Part shown: positions 9,866 through 20,933 of the stretch, piece after piece | How positions within the stretch are numbered: the stretch's first letter is position 1 | Layout of the letters: each line of letters starts with the position of its first letter | From: Blepharisma stoltei | Taxonomy: Eukaryota > Ciliophora > Heterotrichea > Heterotrichida > Blepharismidae | NCBI GenBank assembly: GCA_914767885.1 | Contig: CAJZBQ010000021.1 | Coordinates: 930,001 to 994,000 of the forward strand | Reading direction: 5' to 3' | Length of the DNA stretch: 64,000 nt | Notes under the pieces: generated by a model | Databases searched by the model: none | Told to the model about the DNA's origin: nothing | The model's input: only the letters and a program-made list of their open reading frames with translations | Position numbers and translations under genes: made by a program

Positions 9866-12800
9866 ATGATTCAAAACAATGATTTCCTGAAAACTTACTT
9901 CTCTGAGTCTTATCTCCCCCCTCATCAACGTATAAAATGATATTATCGAATACTACGCTTTCTCATTGTATATCCAGCCATGATGCTGATGGTTATCTCA
10001 GTGCTTGACAATAGATCAAATGACGAAGCCTACACTGACTGTTTATATAGAGATCAGTGCTCTTCCTATTGCCAAGCAGATGTTTTTCCTGATACAACTT
10101 GCAAAAACATGCCTAATGTTAGTCTAAAATACAATGGCAATACTTACAAAAAATTATATAAATATCCAGCTATAAATACAGACGAATACAGGCACTGCAA
10201 AGACCGCCTTGACAACAATCCAGACTATCCATGGTCTGACAGTGATCACAGACAATGAAGAGTCCATACTTGTTTCAGATCATGCAGATATCCAGGAGAA
10301 GTTGATGATAATTTCGACGAGGACACCAGAGAGGAGTGCGCAAAATCAACTGACAGTTTTGGTCATGATTATTATGAATTTGATTTGTGGTGCGTCGATC
10401 CTGATGACTCATGCGAAAAACCTGAATGGTGGGATGAAACCTGTTCTGGCGGGGATTTATGCTTAAGCTTCGCTGTGATATGATTCGGCATTTTGATCGC
10501 CAATTTTGGGCAAGTTCTTATTGAATGTTCTCTTTACTATACATTGAATATTACCTATAAGCCGACAGAAATTGAAAGAAAAATGAATCCAGTAAAAAAT
10601 GAACAAAGGTTCACTTTAGAAGAAGAGCCTCCTTGTGATAAAGTCCTTAAAAAATGCTTCAGTGAGCTTATTATTGCATTTTCTTCAATCGTCGTGGTGC
10701 TTGCTCTAATTGTGTCAATGATAGCTGAGTATCAATATGGAAGGCCAGCAACTGTATGGGTGGAATGGGTAATTGCTATGGCGATCGATCAGGCCAAATC
10801 TTTGCTTATCCAGCCTTTCTTGTGGTGGTTTATAGTAAGACGATGTGGAAGAATCCCGCCTTCTTTTGGTGTTTGGAAGGATGAGCAAGTTATGCCAGGT
10901 ATCACTGATGAAAGCTACTTAAACGAATTACGAGGGATTGTTGCGAGGTTTCTAGAAACAAAACCAGCTGCTTTTTTTATGATTGGCATTGTATTTTTTT
11001 ATGCTATTTTCATATTATGCAGCCTTTCACTCGACACTTATTATTCTGGCAACCAAGGTGCCCAAGATTTCTTTGACTATGTCGACAAGATTTTGATTAC
11101 TTATTTCATGGCAGAAATTGTAGTCAGGTATGTTGGCTCCGGAATCATCTATTTTCTTAACCTTTGAAATTTCATTGATTTTGCTGTGGTTCTTGTATCA
11201 TTTGTGTTTATGTGGATGGGACAATCAATCACTGGAATTGCTGTCTTGAGGCTTCTAAGACTTATCAGAGTTATTATTGTGATGCGAAGAGTAAGCGAAA
11301 GCAAGAAAAGACTGCTGAAATTGAGAAACCAAAACCAGAGTGTCAGCTCCAATGTCGCGAGAGCTATGGATTTACTTGAAGAAATTATTAATGAAAAATC
11401 ATTGACAAGAGCTACTAACTCCCCCTCCGTGAGCGAATAAAACCATCGGAAAATCTATATTTTTGGTTAAAAAAAACCTTCGTGAGCGAACAAAATTTTT
11501 TTATGAAACAAAATTTGATATATAAATGATAATTATTATAATAAAATCTCTAGTTAATTCTTTTAATTTTAGACTGCTTGCATTTTAAAACATAAATTTA
11601 CAAATTAAATTTATATTTGCTTTAGAATTGGGAATTTTTTGAAAAAAAATTAACCCCTCCGCGAACGAACAAAACTTTTTTCTTTGTTTAAAGTAGGGGG
11701 GGGTAAGCAAGATGTGGCTTGGGTACTTGAGCATGTGAAATCGAGAAAATTATATACGAGCTCAATCAATCAAAATCAAGTTGATGAGTCATCAGCAGAA
11801 GTTAAAGCTTGGAAAAACTTTATTATAAATGATTATGAAGATTTCCAAGGATCACACATAGTGCAAGGCCAAAAAAATCTTGGGGACAAAATATTAAAAA
11901 GATCTCGACAAAGCTCAGTCGACGCAAAAATGTTTGAAACCCAAAAATATGTAGAAAAGGTCAACGGGGTATTCACGAGTCCATCTATGGATAGGGAGCC
12001 TTTGGAGCCTGAAAAGCTAACTGAAATTGATGAGACTTTGGAAAAGATAAATGATTGGAATTGGGATTTAATGAAATTTGCGTCTGTGACTGGAGAACTT
12101 TGTTTCCCCATCCTTTGTCTAAAGCTTTTCTTGAAGTATGATGTATATAAATCCTTTGATGACATTAACCATGACAAATGGCTAAATTATTTATCAGCTT
12201 TGTACATGGGCTATACTTTCCAAAACCCTTACCATAGGCCTGAACACATTTTGGATACTGTGCATGCTACTCATTATTTTTATAAAACCGCTGGATTTGA
12301 AACTTTATTAACCACTCAAGATATCGTCATTGGCTTTGTTGCAGCTTTTATCCATGACTATGAGCATCCTGGGCTCACTAATCAATTTTTAATTAGGACG
12401 AAGCACCCAAAGGCAATTAGATATTCTGATATGTCTCCTTTAGAGGAGCATCACGTAGCAGCAGCCTTTAAACTTATGCACAGCGATAACGAGTTTGACA
12501 TTTTCGACTTTGTTGTCGACGAGGCTAGTAAGAGACTTATCAGAAAAATGATCATTTACATGGTAATCCATACTGATTTAACTTATCATTTTGAAATGGT
12601 CAATGGAATTCAGGCCAAAATTTTAAGTGATCAATTTCCTAAAGACACTGTTGAAGACAGGCTAGATATCATGACGTTTGCACTTCACTGCGCAGATATT
12701 TGTAAGCCTGCAAGATCATGGTTTATTTATAGAATGTGGATTGATAATATGATGGAGGAATTTTTCTTGCAAGGAAAGATGGAAAAAGAATTGGGAATCC

Positions 12801-13012
12801 CTGTCAGTGCTTTTATGGATGAAGAAAGCACGAATAAAGAAAGAGTACAGTTGACGTATATTGATTATATTGTTAAAGAAAGTCTAGACATCTTAAACAT
12901 TATTAGTCCGTCCCCAGATTATGAAAATGTAATTCAAAGGGATTTAATTGAAAGCTTGAATCTAAACAGAAGAAACTTGCAGAAAAAGATTGATGGAGAG
13001 GTTAAATTCTAG
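9866..13012 (+). CDS. Ion-channel-like voltage sensor fused to class I cyclic-nucleotide phosphodiesterase
   Basis: Removing 11418-11705 gives a 952-residue fusion. It starts at ATG 9866 (MIQNNDFLKTYF) and has a first membrane helix (about 31-52). A Cys-rich luminal or extracellular loop follows (about 55-195), then several more helices. An S4-like helix, AVLRLLRLIRVIIVMRRV (about 460-477), has Arg every third or fourth residue. A C-terminal PDE domain follows, with NPYHRPEHILDTVHATH (about 690-706), FIHDYEHPGLT (about 730) and ALHCADICKPA. These supply the His/Asp metal ligands of the PDEase_I fold. It should hydrolyse cAMP and/or cGMP at a membrane, perhaps under voltage control; that coupling is inference. 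Six or more TGA codons are read as Trp. No ion-selectivity filter was identified. Confidence 0.85.
11418..11705 (+). mobile_element. MITE family 1 inside channel-PDE gene
   Basis: 288 bp bounded by TA (11416-11417 and 11704-11705). The left end reads ACTCCCCCTCCGTGAGCGAA, and the core shares the TGATAATTATTATAATAAAATC block found in all family 1 copies. Excision gives TRATKQDVAWVLEH in frame. The right end is degenerate. Confidence 0.8.
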
Positions 13013-13461
13013 CTATTAATTTAGAATAATTTGAGAATTTTAAAAATAAATTTACGATAAGAAATTAAGATGCATTGGAAAAAATTTTATTAAATTTTCT
13101 AATTCATAAGAAAACATTCTAAAGTGATGACAATTTATATACATTTTAGAACAAATAATAGATTTGCTATATTAATAGTTATCTATATTGACTCAAATCC
13201 GCCAGAAAATCTATATTCTTTCTCTTCATAAATTTCTAATTTTCTTTGTGGATTTATGTAGACTGAAATCTTTCTAACTCCATCCTTGATCTAATGAAAT
13301 ACACCATCGAAAATTTTCTAAAAATTGGGATGATAGCCAATTCTTGCCTGTGCTCATCTAACTACCTATCTTGATAATAATTAATCTTAGAAATTATACG
13401 ACGCAATAGCTTTAACCAATTCTAATACAATTTCTAGCACATTTGCAATATATTGTATACT
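13013..13461. other. Convergent intergenic spacer
   Basis: AT-rich. Nothing recognised. Confidence 0.5.
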
Positions 13462-14208
13462 TTATCTATTGCGGCTATGCTTTAAAATATAACACAAATT
13501 TAATGCAAGTTTTCTAAAAAATTTTTTAATTCTATCGTTGATGGAACGATAGTAATTAATTTGGCCAAGATTGGAGAGAGTAAGGACATAAGTAACTCCA
13601 ACTAAAATGATAGGCATAGCAAACATCAAAATCGCTCCTAGAGTTGGTCCAGCAAGTCCGCACAGCTTCGGACGATGCTTATGGTCTCTCTCTTTATGGC
13701 AGTCATCATTAAAATTTGTTCTGGTCAAAATCATCCAGGCAATGAATCCGACATCATAGCACATCCAAGCCAAATGAAGATAACAAAATCTCTTCATCGA
13801 TTGGAAATTTCCAATTTTAATGTCACGAAAATTGTAAATAATCCATAGCAGAAGTGACATCATTGATAAAATTGAAAAAACAACATAGACTGCTTCTCCG
13901 ATCCAAAGGAGCAGGAACATATAGCACCATGTATTTTCTTGAGTAGGAATGTCTTGGGTTCTATCTGTGGTGGCGCAGTAAGCTTCAGTTAAATCGCCAT
14001 AAGTAGCTCCTTCTAGATTTCCAAGACCTTCAATTACATGTGATATTGAGCCTGTTCATTGCATATCTTCATAGCGGGTGTATTTTAGTGTCACTCATTG
14101 TGGAGAAAATAGTGCCCAAAACATTAGGGCAAAAATCAGGAATAATAAGAAGATAAATATTCCTGGAATCACCTTATACCATGCAGGGATAAATATAGGT
14201 TTTTCCAT
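13462..14208 (-). CDS. Four-helix membrane protein (unrecognised)
   Basis: This 248-residue protein reads from ATG 14208 on the minus strand (MEKPIFIPAWYKVIPG). It includes several TGA-encoded Trp residues (SPQWVTLKY, DMQWTGSI). A first hydrophobic helix (FIFLLFLIFALMFWALF) is followed by a long extracytoplasmic loop of about 85 residues with Cys pairs. Three more helices follow (LLLWIGEAVYVVF, HLAWMCYDVGFIAWMIL, LGAILMFAMPIILVGVTY), ending in a basic tail. The topology resembles claudin/PMP22-like tetraspan proteins, but no diagnostic motif was found. Function unknown. Confidence 0.75.
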
Positions 14209-14551
14209 GATTTTTATTATTACTCAAGTTTATTTTATTTTAATCTGTTTTATGCCAGAATTTCAGGTGCATAATTTATTTTGTCCTTTTTGATAGTCAG
14301 GCATTTGCGAGAAATTTGATTGATTTTTTTTACGTCATAAATTTAATAGTTTTTAAGATTAATAAAGTATGTGCCTGGCTATCAAAAATTTTCAGTAAAT
14401 TTCCTCAGAGCATGCTGCATACAGAAATTAAAAAGTGCGTATAGAATGAGATGTAGCCCAGATTTTCGATAAATAAAATCATCACTGACAAAATTTCATA
14501 ATTAGTTACTGAAAATCTAATAAGTTTAGGTGCTACAGAAATTCTAAAATT

Positions 14552-15057
14552 GTATATATATCATTTTATGCATTAAAATGGCAAGGTGAACCAACTCACC
14601 CTCTTAGCTTCTGTAGTTAACGCTTCAGAGGTGTGCAAAGACCGAGAGGAAAGGAGGGCACTGTTCGGGAATGTATATCTAGCTTTTTCCTGGGTTGGTT
14701 AAGATCAATGTCGGGTTAAGCGACTCCATGCTTACTCCAAATTCAGGTTTTGCCTCAAAGGGAAATAGACTGCTTTCCATCGTGAAACCAGAAGTTACGC
14801 CCCCTGGGTTTCGGATTTCTATTTTTGCAAAGATTCGACCAGAAAATTCAGTCATTTTGAATTTTCCATGGTGGCGCGACTCATCCTACTACTGAGGAGC
14901 GAATGCAGGCCCTTGTTCGGCAGGAGAAGCTTTTATAAAGTGTGCACGAATTGGTGAGCAGATGAAAGAGCGTTAAGGCTATATGAATTCCTTCACCAAT
15001 TATAGTGGGCTTTTCTATAAATATAGTTAAAATTAAGATTAAGGTATAAATATCATT
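14552..15057 (+). mobile_element. SINE-like element with 14-bp imperfect target duplication
   Basis: A GC-richer block (14566-15043) lies between GTATATATATCATT (14552-14565) and GTATAAATATCATT (15044-15057), which match at 13 of 14 positions. It ends in an AAAATTAAGATTAAG tail like that of the element at 108-527. Internal stretches around 14790-14860 match the element at 5012-5471. It is intergenic here. Confidence 0.68.
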
Positions 15058-15103
15058 GAGTAAATCGATTAAGTGCAAGATTAGGCCTTCTAATTAGGCA
15101 AAA

Positions 15104-15657
15104 TATTCTCTTGCTCCCCCCCCTCCCCATCCTTGATCGAACGGCTCGCCATCGTTCGATCAAGGATGGGGTTTAAAAAAAATTTTATATAAAAATAAAA
15201 ATATATATATTTTTATTTACTTTTAAGTAAGAGGGTTAAGAGTATTTAATAATTATTTTTACAGCAAAAATTTGAATTAATTTCATAAAAATACCAATTT
15301 TTAATATTTTGATTTATTAGTCACCCCTTTAAACTTTATAAATTTTAATTTGTTCCTTATTAAATTAAAATTTATTTTTTTTTAAATTTTAAAGAATCTC
15401 TATTTTTTAGATTATTGAGTTTTTAAACCTAGGTTGATGACTAAATCACTTTGAATGGTTGATTCGTAGCTTTTTGTCGTCTCAAAGTCTCTGAAAACAA
15501 CTTCATTATGCACATCTTCCCAAGCTTCTGATAACTAATATATTTTTATATATATAAAAATTTGCATGATATGAAAATCGTTCGATCAAGGATGGGGGTT
15601 AATTTCCCCAATTTTTAGGAATTTTTACAGTCAATCGTTCGATCAAGGATGGGAGTT
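15104..15657. mobile_element. MITE-like element with GTTCGATCAAGGATGGGG termini
   Basis: The left end is a near-perfect hairpin (CCATCCTTGATCGAACG ... CGTTCGATCAAGGATGG, about 15128-15173). The same arm recurs at 15580-15598 and ends the element at 15633-15653 before TTATA. This layout of doubled subterminal inverted repeats matches family 1, but the sequence differs, so it is a separate family. It sits just upstream of the next gene. Confidence 0.6.
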
Positions 15658-15688
15658 ATATTATTTATTGAAATGCTTAATTGGTAAT

Positions 15689-16612
15689 ATGCTAAACTCA
15701 AATAGAAAATCTGATATCACTCGAAATCGAAGGCTCCTCCGCAGTAAAGTTCATGTATTATTAAAGCATCCAGAAAAAAGAACTGACTACTACAATATTT
15801 TGAAAGAGAACTTAAAGCCTTCAGAGCTAGAAGACGTGCTAGAAGATTTAATGTATTTCATTCAATCAGACGAAGTTAAAAAGCACATCCTAAAACACAG
15901 TAAAACTGTGGAGCAGCTAATTGATGAAGAAACAGTTATAAATAAATCAACCGGATCTTTAAATTACACTAAGCCAGAGCCTTTTAACCTCAATGCTTCT
16001 CCAAGGAGAAAATCAACCGAAAGTGCGTTTCTTAGACCAATAAAGCTAAAGCGATACACCCGAGTCAGAGTATTGGAAAACTTAGAAAGGATAAGCGCTG
16101 AGCAAGAGCAGAAAAGGCAAGACGTGATGAACATTATAAAGCAAAAATTTTTAGCAATAGAAAATACCACTGTGAATCCAATTCTCCCCAAAGCAAGAAA
16201 AGTTGTGAAGGCAAAAAAGCCTGATTATATATGAAGAGACTTTCAAGAAGCTTATATACAGCTTGAGCCTCAGTACAGGATGATTAAAAAAGAAAGGTAC
16301 ATTAATGATATAAAAGAAAGAGCATCAAGTTTTTCGAAAAAAACTGCAATGAAAAATGAGGAAGACATTGAATTAAGGGATCTAAATGACATGATCAAAC
16401 ATAGAGAAAGACAAAACAGGTCAATGATAAAAAGATCAGATACTATGAAAGAGATTAATCAAAGTATGCAAGAGCAAGCGAAAATTAGAAGAGACCTGAT
16501 GGATAAAATTAATGAGAGAGTTGGGAAGCAAAAGCTACTCAGATATGCGGAGAAAGTGTTTCAGCATGAATTAGAGAAATTGAGCAAAGTGAGTAAATCT
16601 TTATTAGCTTAA
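15689..16612 (+). CDS. Coiled-coil protein, unrecognised
   Basis: 307 residues from ATG 15689 (MLNSNRKSDITRN), with TGA read as Trp at 16232. It is rich in Lys/Arg/Glu with long predicted helices. Examples are YTRVRVLENLERISAEQEQK and a C-terminal stretch with repeated MIKHRERQNRSMIKRS-type heptads. No enzymatic motif, signal peptide or membrane helix is present. It may be a structural or cytoskeletal component; function unknown. A possible earlier start lies in the insertion just upstream, but the ATG chosen is the first in frame. Confidence 0.65.
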
Positions 16613-16905
16613 ACTTCAATTTTGATATAAATAATCTATATTTATTGATTTACAAATAGGGAGGAGGCTAGTTTATTGAGCAATCAGAGGTAATTCAAAG
16701 TTATAAGGATTTATTGAAGTAAAGACTTCAACATATATGATATAATTTTCATGATAATACCATGAATATCGTTTTTATATTTGCTCGAATTAAACTCAAG
16801 AGTTTTAAACCCTTATTAACCAGTTATTCTATTAAAATCCAAGATCTTACAGCTTTATATTATTGGATTATATTTAATATATTTTAATAATATCTCTTAT
16901 GTTTA

Positions 16906-17237
16906 CTCCCCCTGCTTGAGTGAACAAAACATTGGGAAAAATCCTTATTTTTTTGCCCAAAAAAACACACTCTTCTTTAGCAAACAAAAATTTTTATGAA
17001 AAAATTGATATATAAGTGATAATTAATACAATGAAATCTGTAGCTAATTCTGATTAATTTTAAACAGCTTGCATTTTAAACATAAATTTTATAAATTAAA
17101 TAAGTATTTGCTATTCAATTTTTGCAAAATTTTTTTTTTTAAAATTTCGAAAAAAAATTTACTATAAAATTATATATAATTTTAACCCCCTCCATGAGCA
17201 AACAAAATTTTTTGTTCGCTCACGGATGGGATCTTTA
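16906..17237. mobile_element. MITE family 1 copy, intergenic
   Basis: It starts ACTCCCCCTGCTTGAGTGAAC after a TA. It carries the family 1 core (GATATATAAGTGATAATTAATA). It ends with a hairpin pair CTCCATGAGCAAACAAAA / TTTTGTTCGCTCACGGA near 17187-17228. The ends are somewhat eroded. Confidence 0.7.
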
Positions 17238-17574
17238 AAAATTATAGTTTAGCTTGCATATAATTGGCATAGCTAATTTAAATTTAACTAATGTCTTTAA
17301 AAAAATTATTTAATTTTAACTGAGATCCTTATAAATTTTTTTTACTTTTTGATCTTCTTTTATAGAAATACTCGAATAGATAATTCAGCAGAAGATTATT
17401 GGTAATAAAATAACTCTAAAATTTAATTAGTATGAATGATTTAAATTTCACTTTCTGATATAAATTAAATTGCCATTTTTATGATCCCAAAAAATTTAAA
17501 AATTCTGATCAAAACAATAATCGTCAAAATAATCCTATATAAATTACTTCTACTACTTTTTTTATACTTTTAAG
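17238..17574. other. AT-rich spacer
   Basis: No gene or repeat recognised. Confidence 0.45.
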
Positions 17575-17696
17575 TTATATCACCTTCATCGCAACCACCC
17601 ATTTATCCCCAATATCTATTTTCTCTGAAAAATCATGCAATCTTCCCATATTCAGACTAGCAATTACTCTACCAGCCTGCCTAACCTACAACCCAT
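17575..17696 (-). CDS. Possible 40-residue protein with one missing base
   Basis: From ATG 17696 (MGCRLGRL) to TAA at 17575-17577 (...DIGDKWVVAMKVI). One base is missing near CTGGTAG, and restoring it gives exactly 41 codons. MGC would be an acylation-type N-terminus. It could instead be the last exon of the gene upstream. No homologue recognised. Confidence 0.3.
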
Positions 17697-17734
17697 TTTA
17701 TATTTCACTAAATCTTGGTTAAGTTAATTAAATC

Positions 17735-18469
17735 TTAAATCACATTTATCATGTCCTCATCTATTGATGAAAAGTGTTCGCCTCCCAAAACTTCCTGTTC
17801 GAATAATTCCAATTCGTTTTCCATATCCCCAATGGTAGATAAATCACTTTTATACTCTGATATATAACTCTCTTTTCTTCTAGGCATATCCATTAATTCA
17901 TTAACCATATCATCGTAATCTCTATACAAGTGAGTTTTGTTGGACAATATCATTTCGTTGTATTTGGCGTTTAGCTGGGCAAGACTTACGTCGCTGCAGT
18001 CTGTAATTAAGGTTCAGTTATAATAATTCATTCTAAAATTTGGGAAAATTGTTTCCAATAGATACTCGAATGGTTCATACTCATTATTTAAGTCACTTTT
18101 AGCCATAAAGGCTGTAAAAATCGCAAGGAGCTGAGAATTCATTGCCCGCTCTGCTTTAGATGTAGACTCTATTAAAATGTGCCAATACACAAGCTCAAAC
18201 TCATTTAAAAGCAAAATTTCTGCCACTTTGTTGAGAGTTGTGTAAGTATCAGGAATGAGAAGTTTGAATGGAGAATTGGTGGATATGGCTTTTAACAGAT
18301 GTTGACGAAGATAGCTTACGCCTTCCTCTGTAAATTCTTGCCGGAGCTTTTTGTATATTTCTGAGTATTTTTCTGATGGAGATTTATAGTTTTCACACAT
18401 GTTCCTGGAAAAGTCAAAGCATGTTAAATCGTGGTTCTTGAGCGCGTTCTGTTGTGGATTTTGTACCAT
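17735..18469 (-). CDS. Unrecognised helical protein
   Basis: 244 residues on the minus strand from ATG 18469 (MVQNPQQNALKNHD), with TGA as Trp at 18014 (NYYNWTLI). The middle (YLRQHLLKAISTNSPFKLLI ... EILLLNEFELVYWHILIES) looks all-helical and could be a tethering or scaffold fold. The C-terminus is acidic. There is no signal peptide or membrane helix. I do not recognise a family. Confidence 0.65.
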
Positions 18470-18601
18470 ATTTAAAAAATTATAAGGGATATGGAATTTT
18501 TCTGATCAAAAGTAAAAAAGTTAGAAAGGTATTAAGAAGAAATTCAGGAGTTAGAATAGTTGGCAGAATTAAGAAATGATAGTTAATTATAGGGGCTACG
18601 C

Positions 18602-18715
18602 ATGAACGACATTTTGAATGAGGGAAAAGTAAATTTAGAATTAAAAATAGCTAGACTAAGAAAGTTATTAAAATTGTATCAAAAGAATAAAGAAAAGCAA
18701 GTAGCAATATATTAA
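18602..18715 (+). CDS. Possible 37-residue peptide
   Basis: ATG 18602 to TAA, a Lys/Leu-rich amphipathic helix (LKIARLRKLLKLYQKNKEK). The frame is short and could be chance in AT-rich DNA. It lies in the spacer before the SUMO gene. Confidence 0.2.
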   Translation: MNDILNEGKVNLELKIARLRKLLKLYQKNKEKQVAIY

Positions 18716-19071
18716 ATTTCTTGGCCATATTTTATTGGTAGGGTCAATATTTATGTAATAAGCATTTTTATGATTTTGATAGAAGACAAGAAACCATTAA
18801 GTTTTTTCAATTGATATTTATAATTTAAAATTAAAATTTAGATTTGAAGAGATTTTGATAAAATAATCTGAAACAGATTTTTCCAAAAATGTTTGCAATC
18901 TGATATGAGAAATATTGATATGCATAATACTGAATTCGGATTATAAGTAATTTAGCCTGAATTTTTTTAGTATAATTAAAATTCTTATAGAAATTATAAA
19001 TTCTATATATGCCCCAAACCTCCAAAATGTGAAAACCAAATTAAAATCTTTCAAAGGGGGTTTATAAAAAT

Positions 19072-19365
19072 ATGTCTCAAGCCTCGCAAACATCTCAAAG
19101 CGAAGAAACCAAAAAAGCCCAAGAAGAGCACGTGACTCTCAAAGTCAAATCACAGGATGGCAACGAGATTTTCTTCAAGATTAAGAAGTCCACACAACTC
19201 AAAAAGCTCATGGAAGCTTACTGCTCAAGAAATGGAGTGAACCCGACAACCGTGAGATTCCTATTTGATGGTGAAAGAATCCAAGAGACCTCGACCCCTG
19301 TTTCTTTAGGAATGGAAGATGGTGACGAAATCGATGCTATGGTGGAGCAAACTGGAGGAATATAA
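19072..19365 (+). CDS. SUMO: SUMO precursor
   Basis: This 97-residue ubiquitin-like modifier has a flexible N-terminal tail (residues 1-20). The core contains [31 protein letters not shown] and [16 protein letters not shown], the standard SUMO signature. It ends GG followed by a single Ile, so only one residue must be removed by the SUMO protease to expose the conjugating Gly-Gly. Length and composition are normal. In ciliates SUMOylation is reported to be needed for nuclear development and DNA elimination, which would fit this genome, but nothing here shows that directly. Confidence 0.95.
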   Translation: MSQASQTSQSEETKKAQEEHVTLKVKSQDGNEIFFKIKKSTQLKKLMEAYCSRNGVNPTTVRFLFDGERIQETSTPVSLGMEDGDEIDAMVEQTGGI

Positions 19366-19861
19366 TAATAAGCCATGTTTCTCATTTTATAAAGACTTTA
19401 AGTCGATTTTAAAATCTATTTATCTAGATTTAATTTCTTTTTTAGCCTATCACAAAGACTAGGCTTTTAAGGTAATTTTTTAAGATTATATTTTCTCTTA
19501 AAATGTTGGTTAAATGTATTGGCCCTACTCACGATCTACTATATCGGACGACTCTAGGCATCCCAAGAAGTATTAGAGTTTTTACTCAAAATTGAAGAAA
19601 TATAGAAAGACATTGAATTGCTCATTCAGTCATGGCGCCAAGCCAAATGCTGATGCCAAACCCTTCAAAGAAGCTTATAAGGGTAAATATTCTTGCATTG
19701 TTTGATAATCAGTCCAAAAGATCGATATCTTCATTGTCGTACTTCTTATAGTTTTCATATGGAAGAAAAGCTGGATGAGGATGAGGTTTTGATCTTAATG
19801 AATATATAGGATTAGGATTTGTCCATCCTTATACAGATGAATATTCTAAGGATTATAATAG
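19366..19861. other. Region with weak coding signal before CCHC gene
   Basis: From ATG 19503 a frame reads MLVKCIGPTHDLLYR... and after one in-frame TAG at about 19749 continues ...GWGWGFDLNEYIGLGFVHPYTDEY.... It stops inside the following gene. It may be a 5' exon with a tiny intron or a decayed frame. I could not connect it to the CCHC protein. Confidence 0.25.
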
Positions 19862-20890
19862 ACTTTATCTGTGGCCATTGCTTTATTTTATAAAGTATTC
19901 ATAGATCAAACTCAAATAAAAAGTTCTCTCGAATTCTCAACAGAAAGGAAAGCCTCTCCAAAAGAAATCCTCGACCTAATTATAAACTGGCTTAAAGGAT
20001 TTGTCCCTAAAAAACCTCTCGAAACTAAAGAAAATTATATGGATCTTGTTCAGCAATTTTCTAAGCCTACACAATCTATTTCATTTCAATATCTTGCCCA
20101 GAAAATCAATTTATTAAATGATAATATTGAAAAGCAGGGACAAAAAATAACCAGCTTAATAAAGCACGTAGAAAACCAAGAGAAATTCCAAACTGACTCA
20201 ATAGAAAAGCTTTTCCAGAATTTAAATACCCCTGATGCTCAAGAAGCCCGAAAGCTACCAAATCCAAATCAAAGCCCAGACATAGACTCTATCAAAGAAT
20301 TCGTCCCAAGAGGAACTCTAGCCTACCCAGTTTTGCCCAAAACTCTAGAGCTTAACACAACCAACATGAAATACTGCGAGAAATCAGCAACCAAAATAAT
20401 TGAAAGTGCTCGGGAAATCCATGACGAAATCTTTAAAAATCTCAACGCCTATTTCAGATCAAAATGCCAAAGATACTGTGAGTTTAGAGATCTACGCAAT
20501 TACAAGTTTTCTCTGTATAATTTGATTATGATTAGAACTCTGAAATGGTGCGGTGTTGCAAAAGAAAATTGGTTTGATATTTGCAAAAGGAAAGAATTTA
20601 TACAGAGCTGCATTTATAACCCTATTCTATTAGAAATCGGAGATTATTTGGTGAGATTCAATAAAGAAGTGGAAATATGCAAAATCAAGCTTCAAAATTA
20701 CGTTCAGAAAAAAGAATCCTTTGAAACTGGCTATTTGGATAAAATTGACAGAAAATGCTCTTTTTGTGGACTTCAAGGGCATCTTAAAAAAGATTGCAAA
20801 GAAATAAAGCAAGCGTTTTGCCTGAACTGCCTAGATTACAACGAGCACACCACCAAATATCATGCCATCTATATAACTCTTAAAAATTAA
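19862..20890 (+). CDS. CCHC zinc-knuckle protein
   Basis: An open frame from 19862 (first in-frame ATG near 20038) gives up to 343 residues. A coiled-coil region (LAQKINLLNDNIEKQGQKI) is followed by a helical middle. The C-terminus has a retroviral-type CCHC knuckle (CSFCGLQGHLKKDC) and a second Cys/His pair (CLNCLDYNEHTTKYH). Such knuckles bind single-stranded nucleic acid. Similar domains occur in Gag-like and RNA-binding proteins, so a retroelement origin is possible but not shown. The N-terminus is uncertain because no ATG is near the beginning of the frame. Confidence 0.6.
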   Translation, partial: TLSVAIALFYKVFIDQTQIKSSLEFSTERKASPKEILDLIINWLKGFVPKKPLETKENYMDLVQQFSKPTQSISFQYLAQKINLLNDNIEKQGQKITSLIKHVENQEKFQTDSIEKLFQNLNTPDAQEARKLPNPNQSPDIDSIKEFVPRGTLAYPVLPKTLELNTTNMKYCEKSATKIIESAREIHDEIFKNLNAYFRSKCQRYCEFRDLRNYKFSLYNLIMIRTLKWCGVAKENWFDICKRKEFIQSCIYNPILLEIGDYLVRFNKEVEICKIKLQNYVQKKESFETGYLDKIDRKCSFCGLQGHLKKDCKEIKQAFCLNCLDYNEHTTKYHAIYITLKN

Positions 20891-20933
20891 ATTTATTTAG
20901 AATTGCTATTTATCAAGATAAAATTTCTCACGC

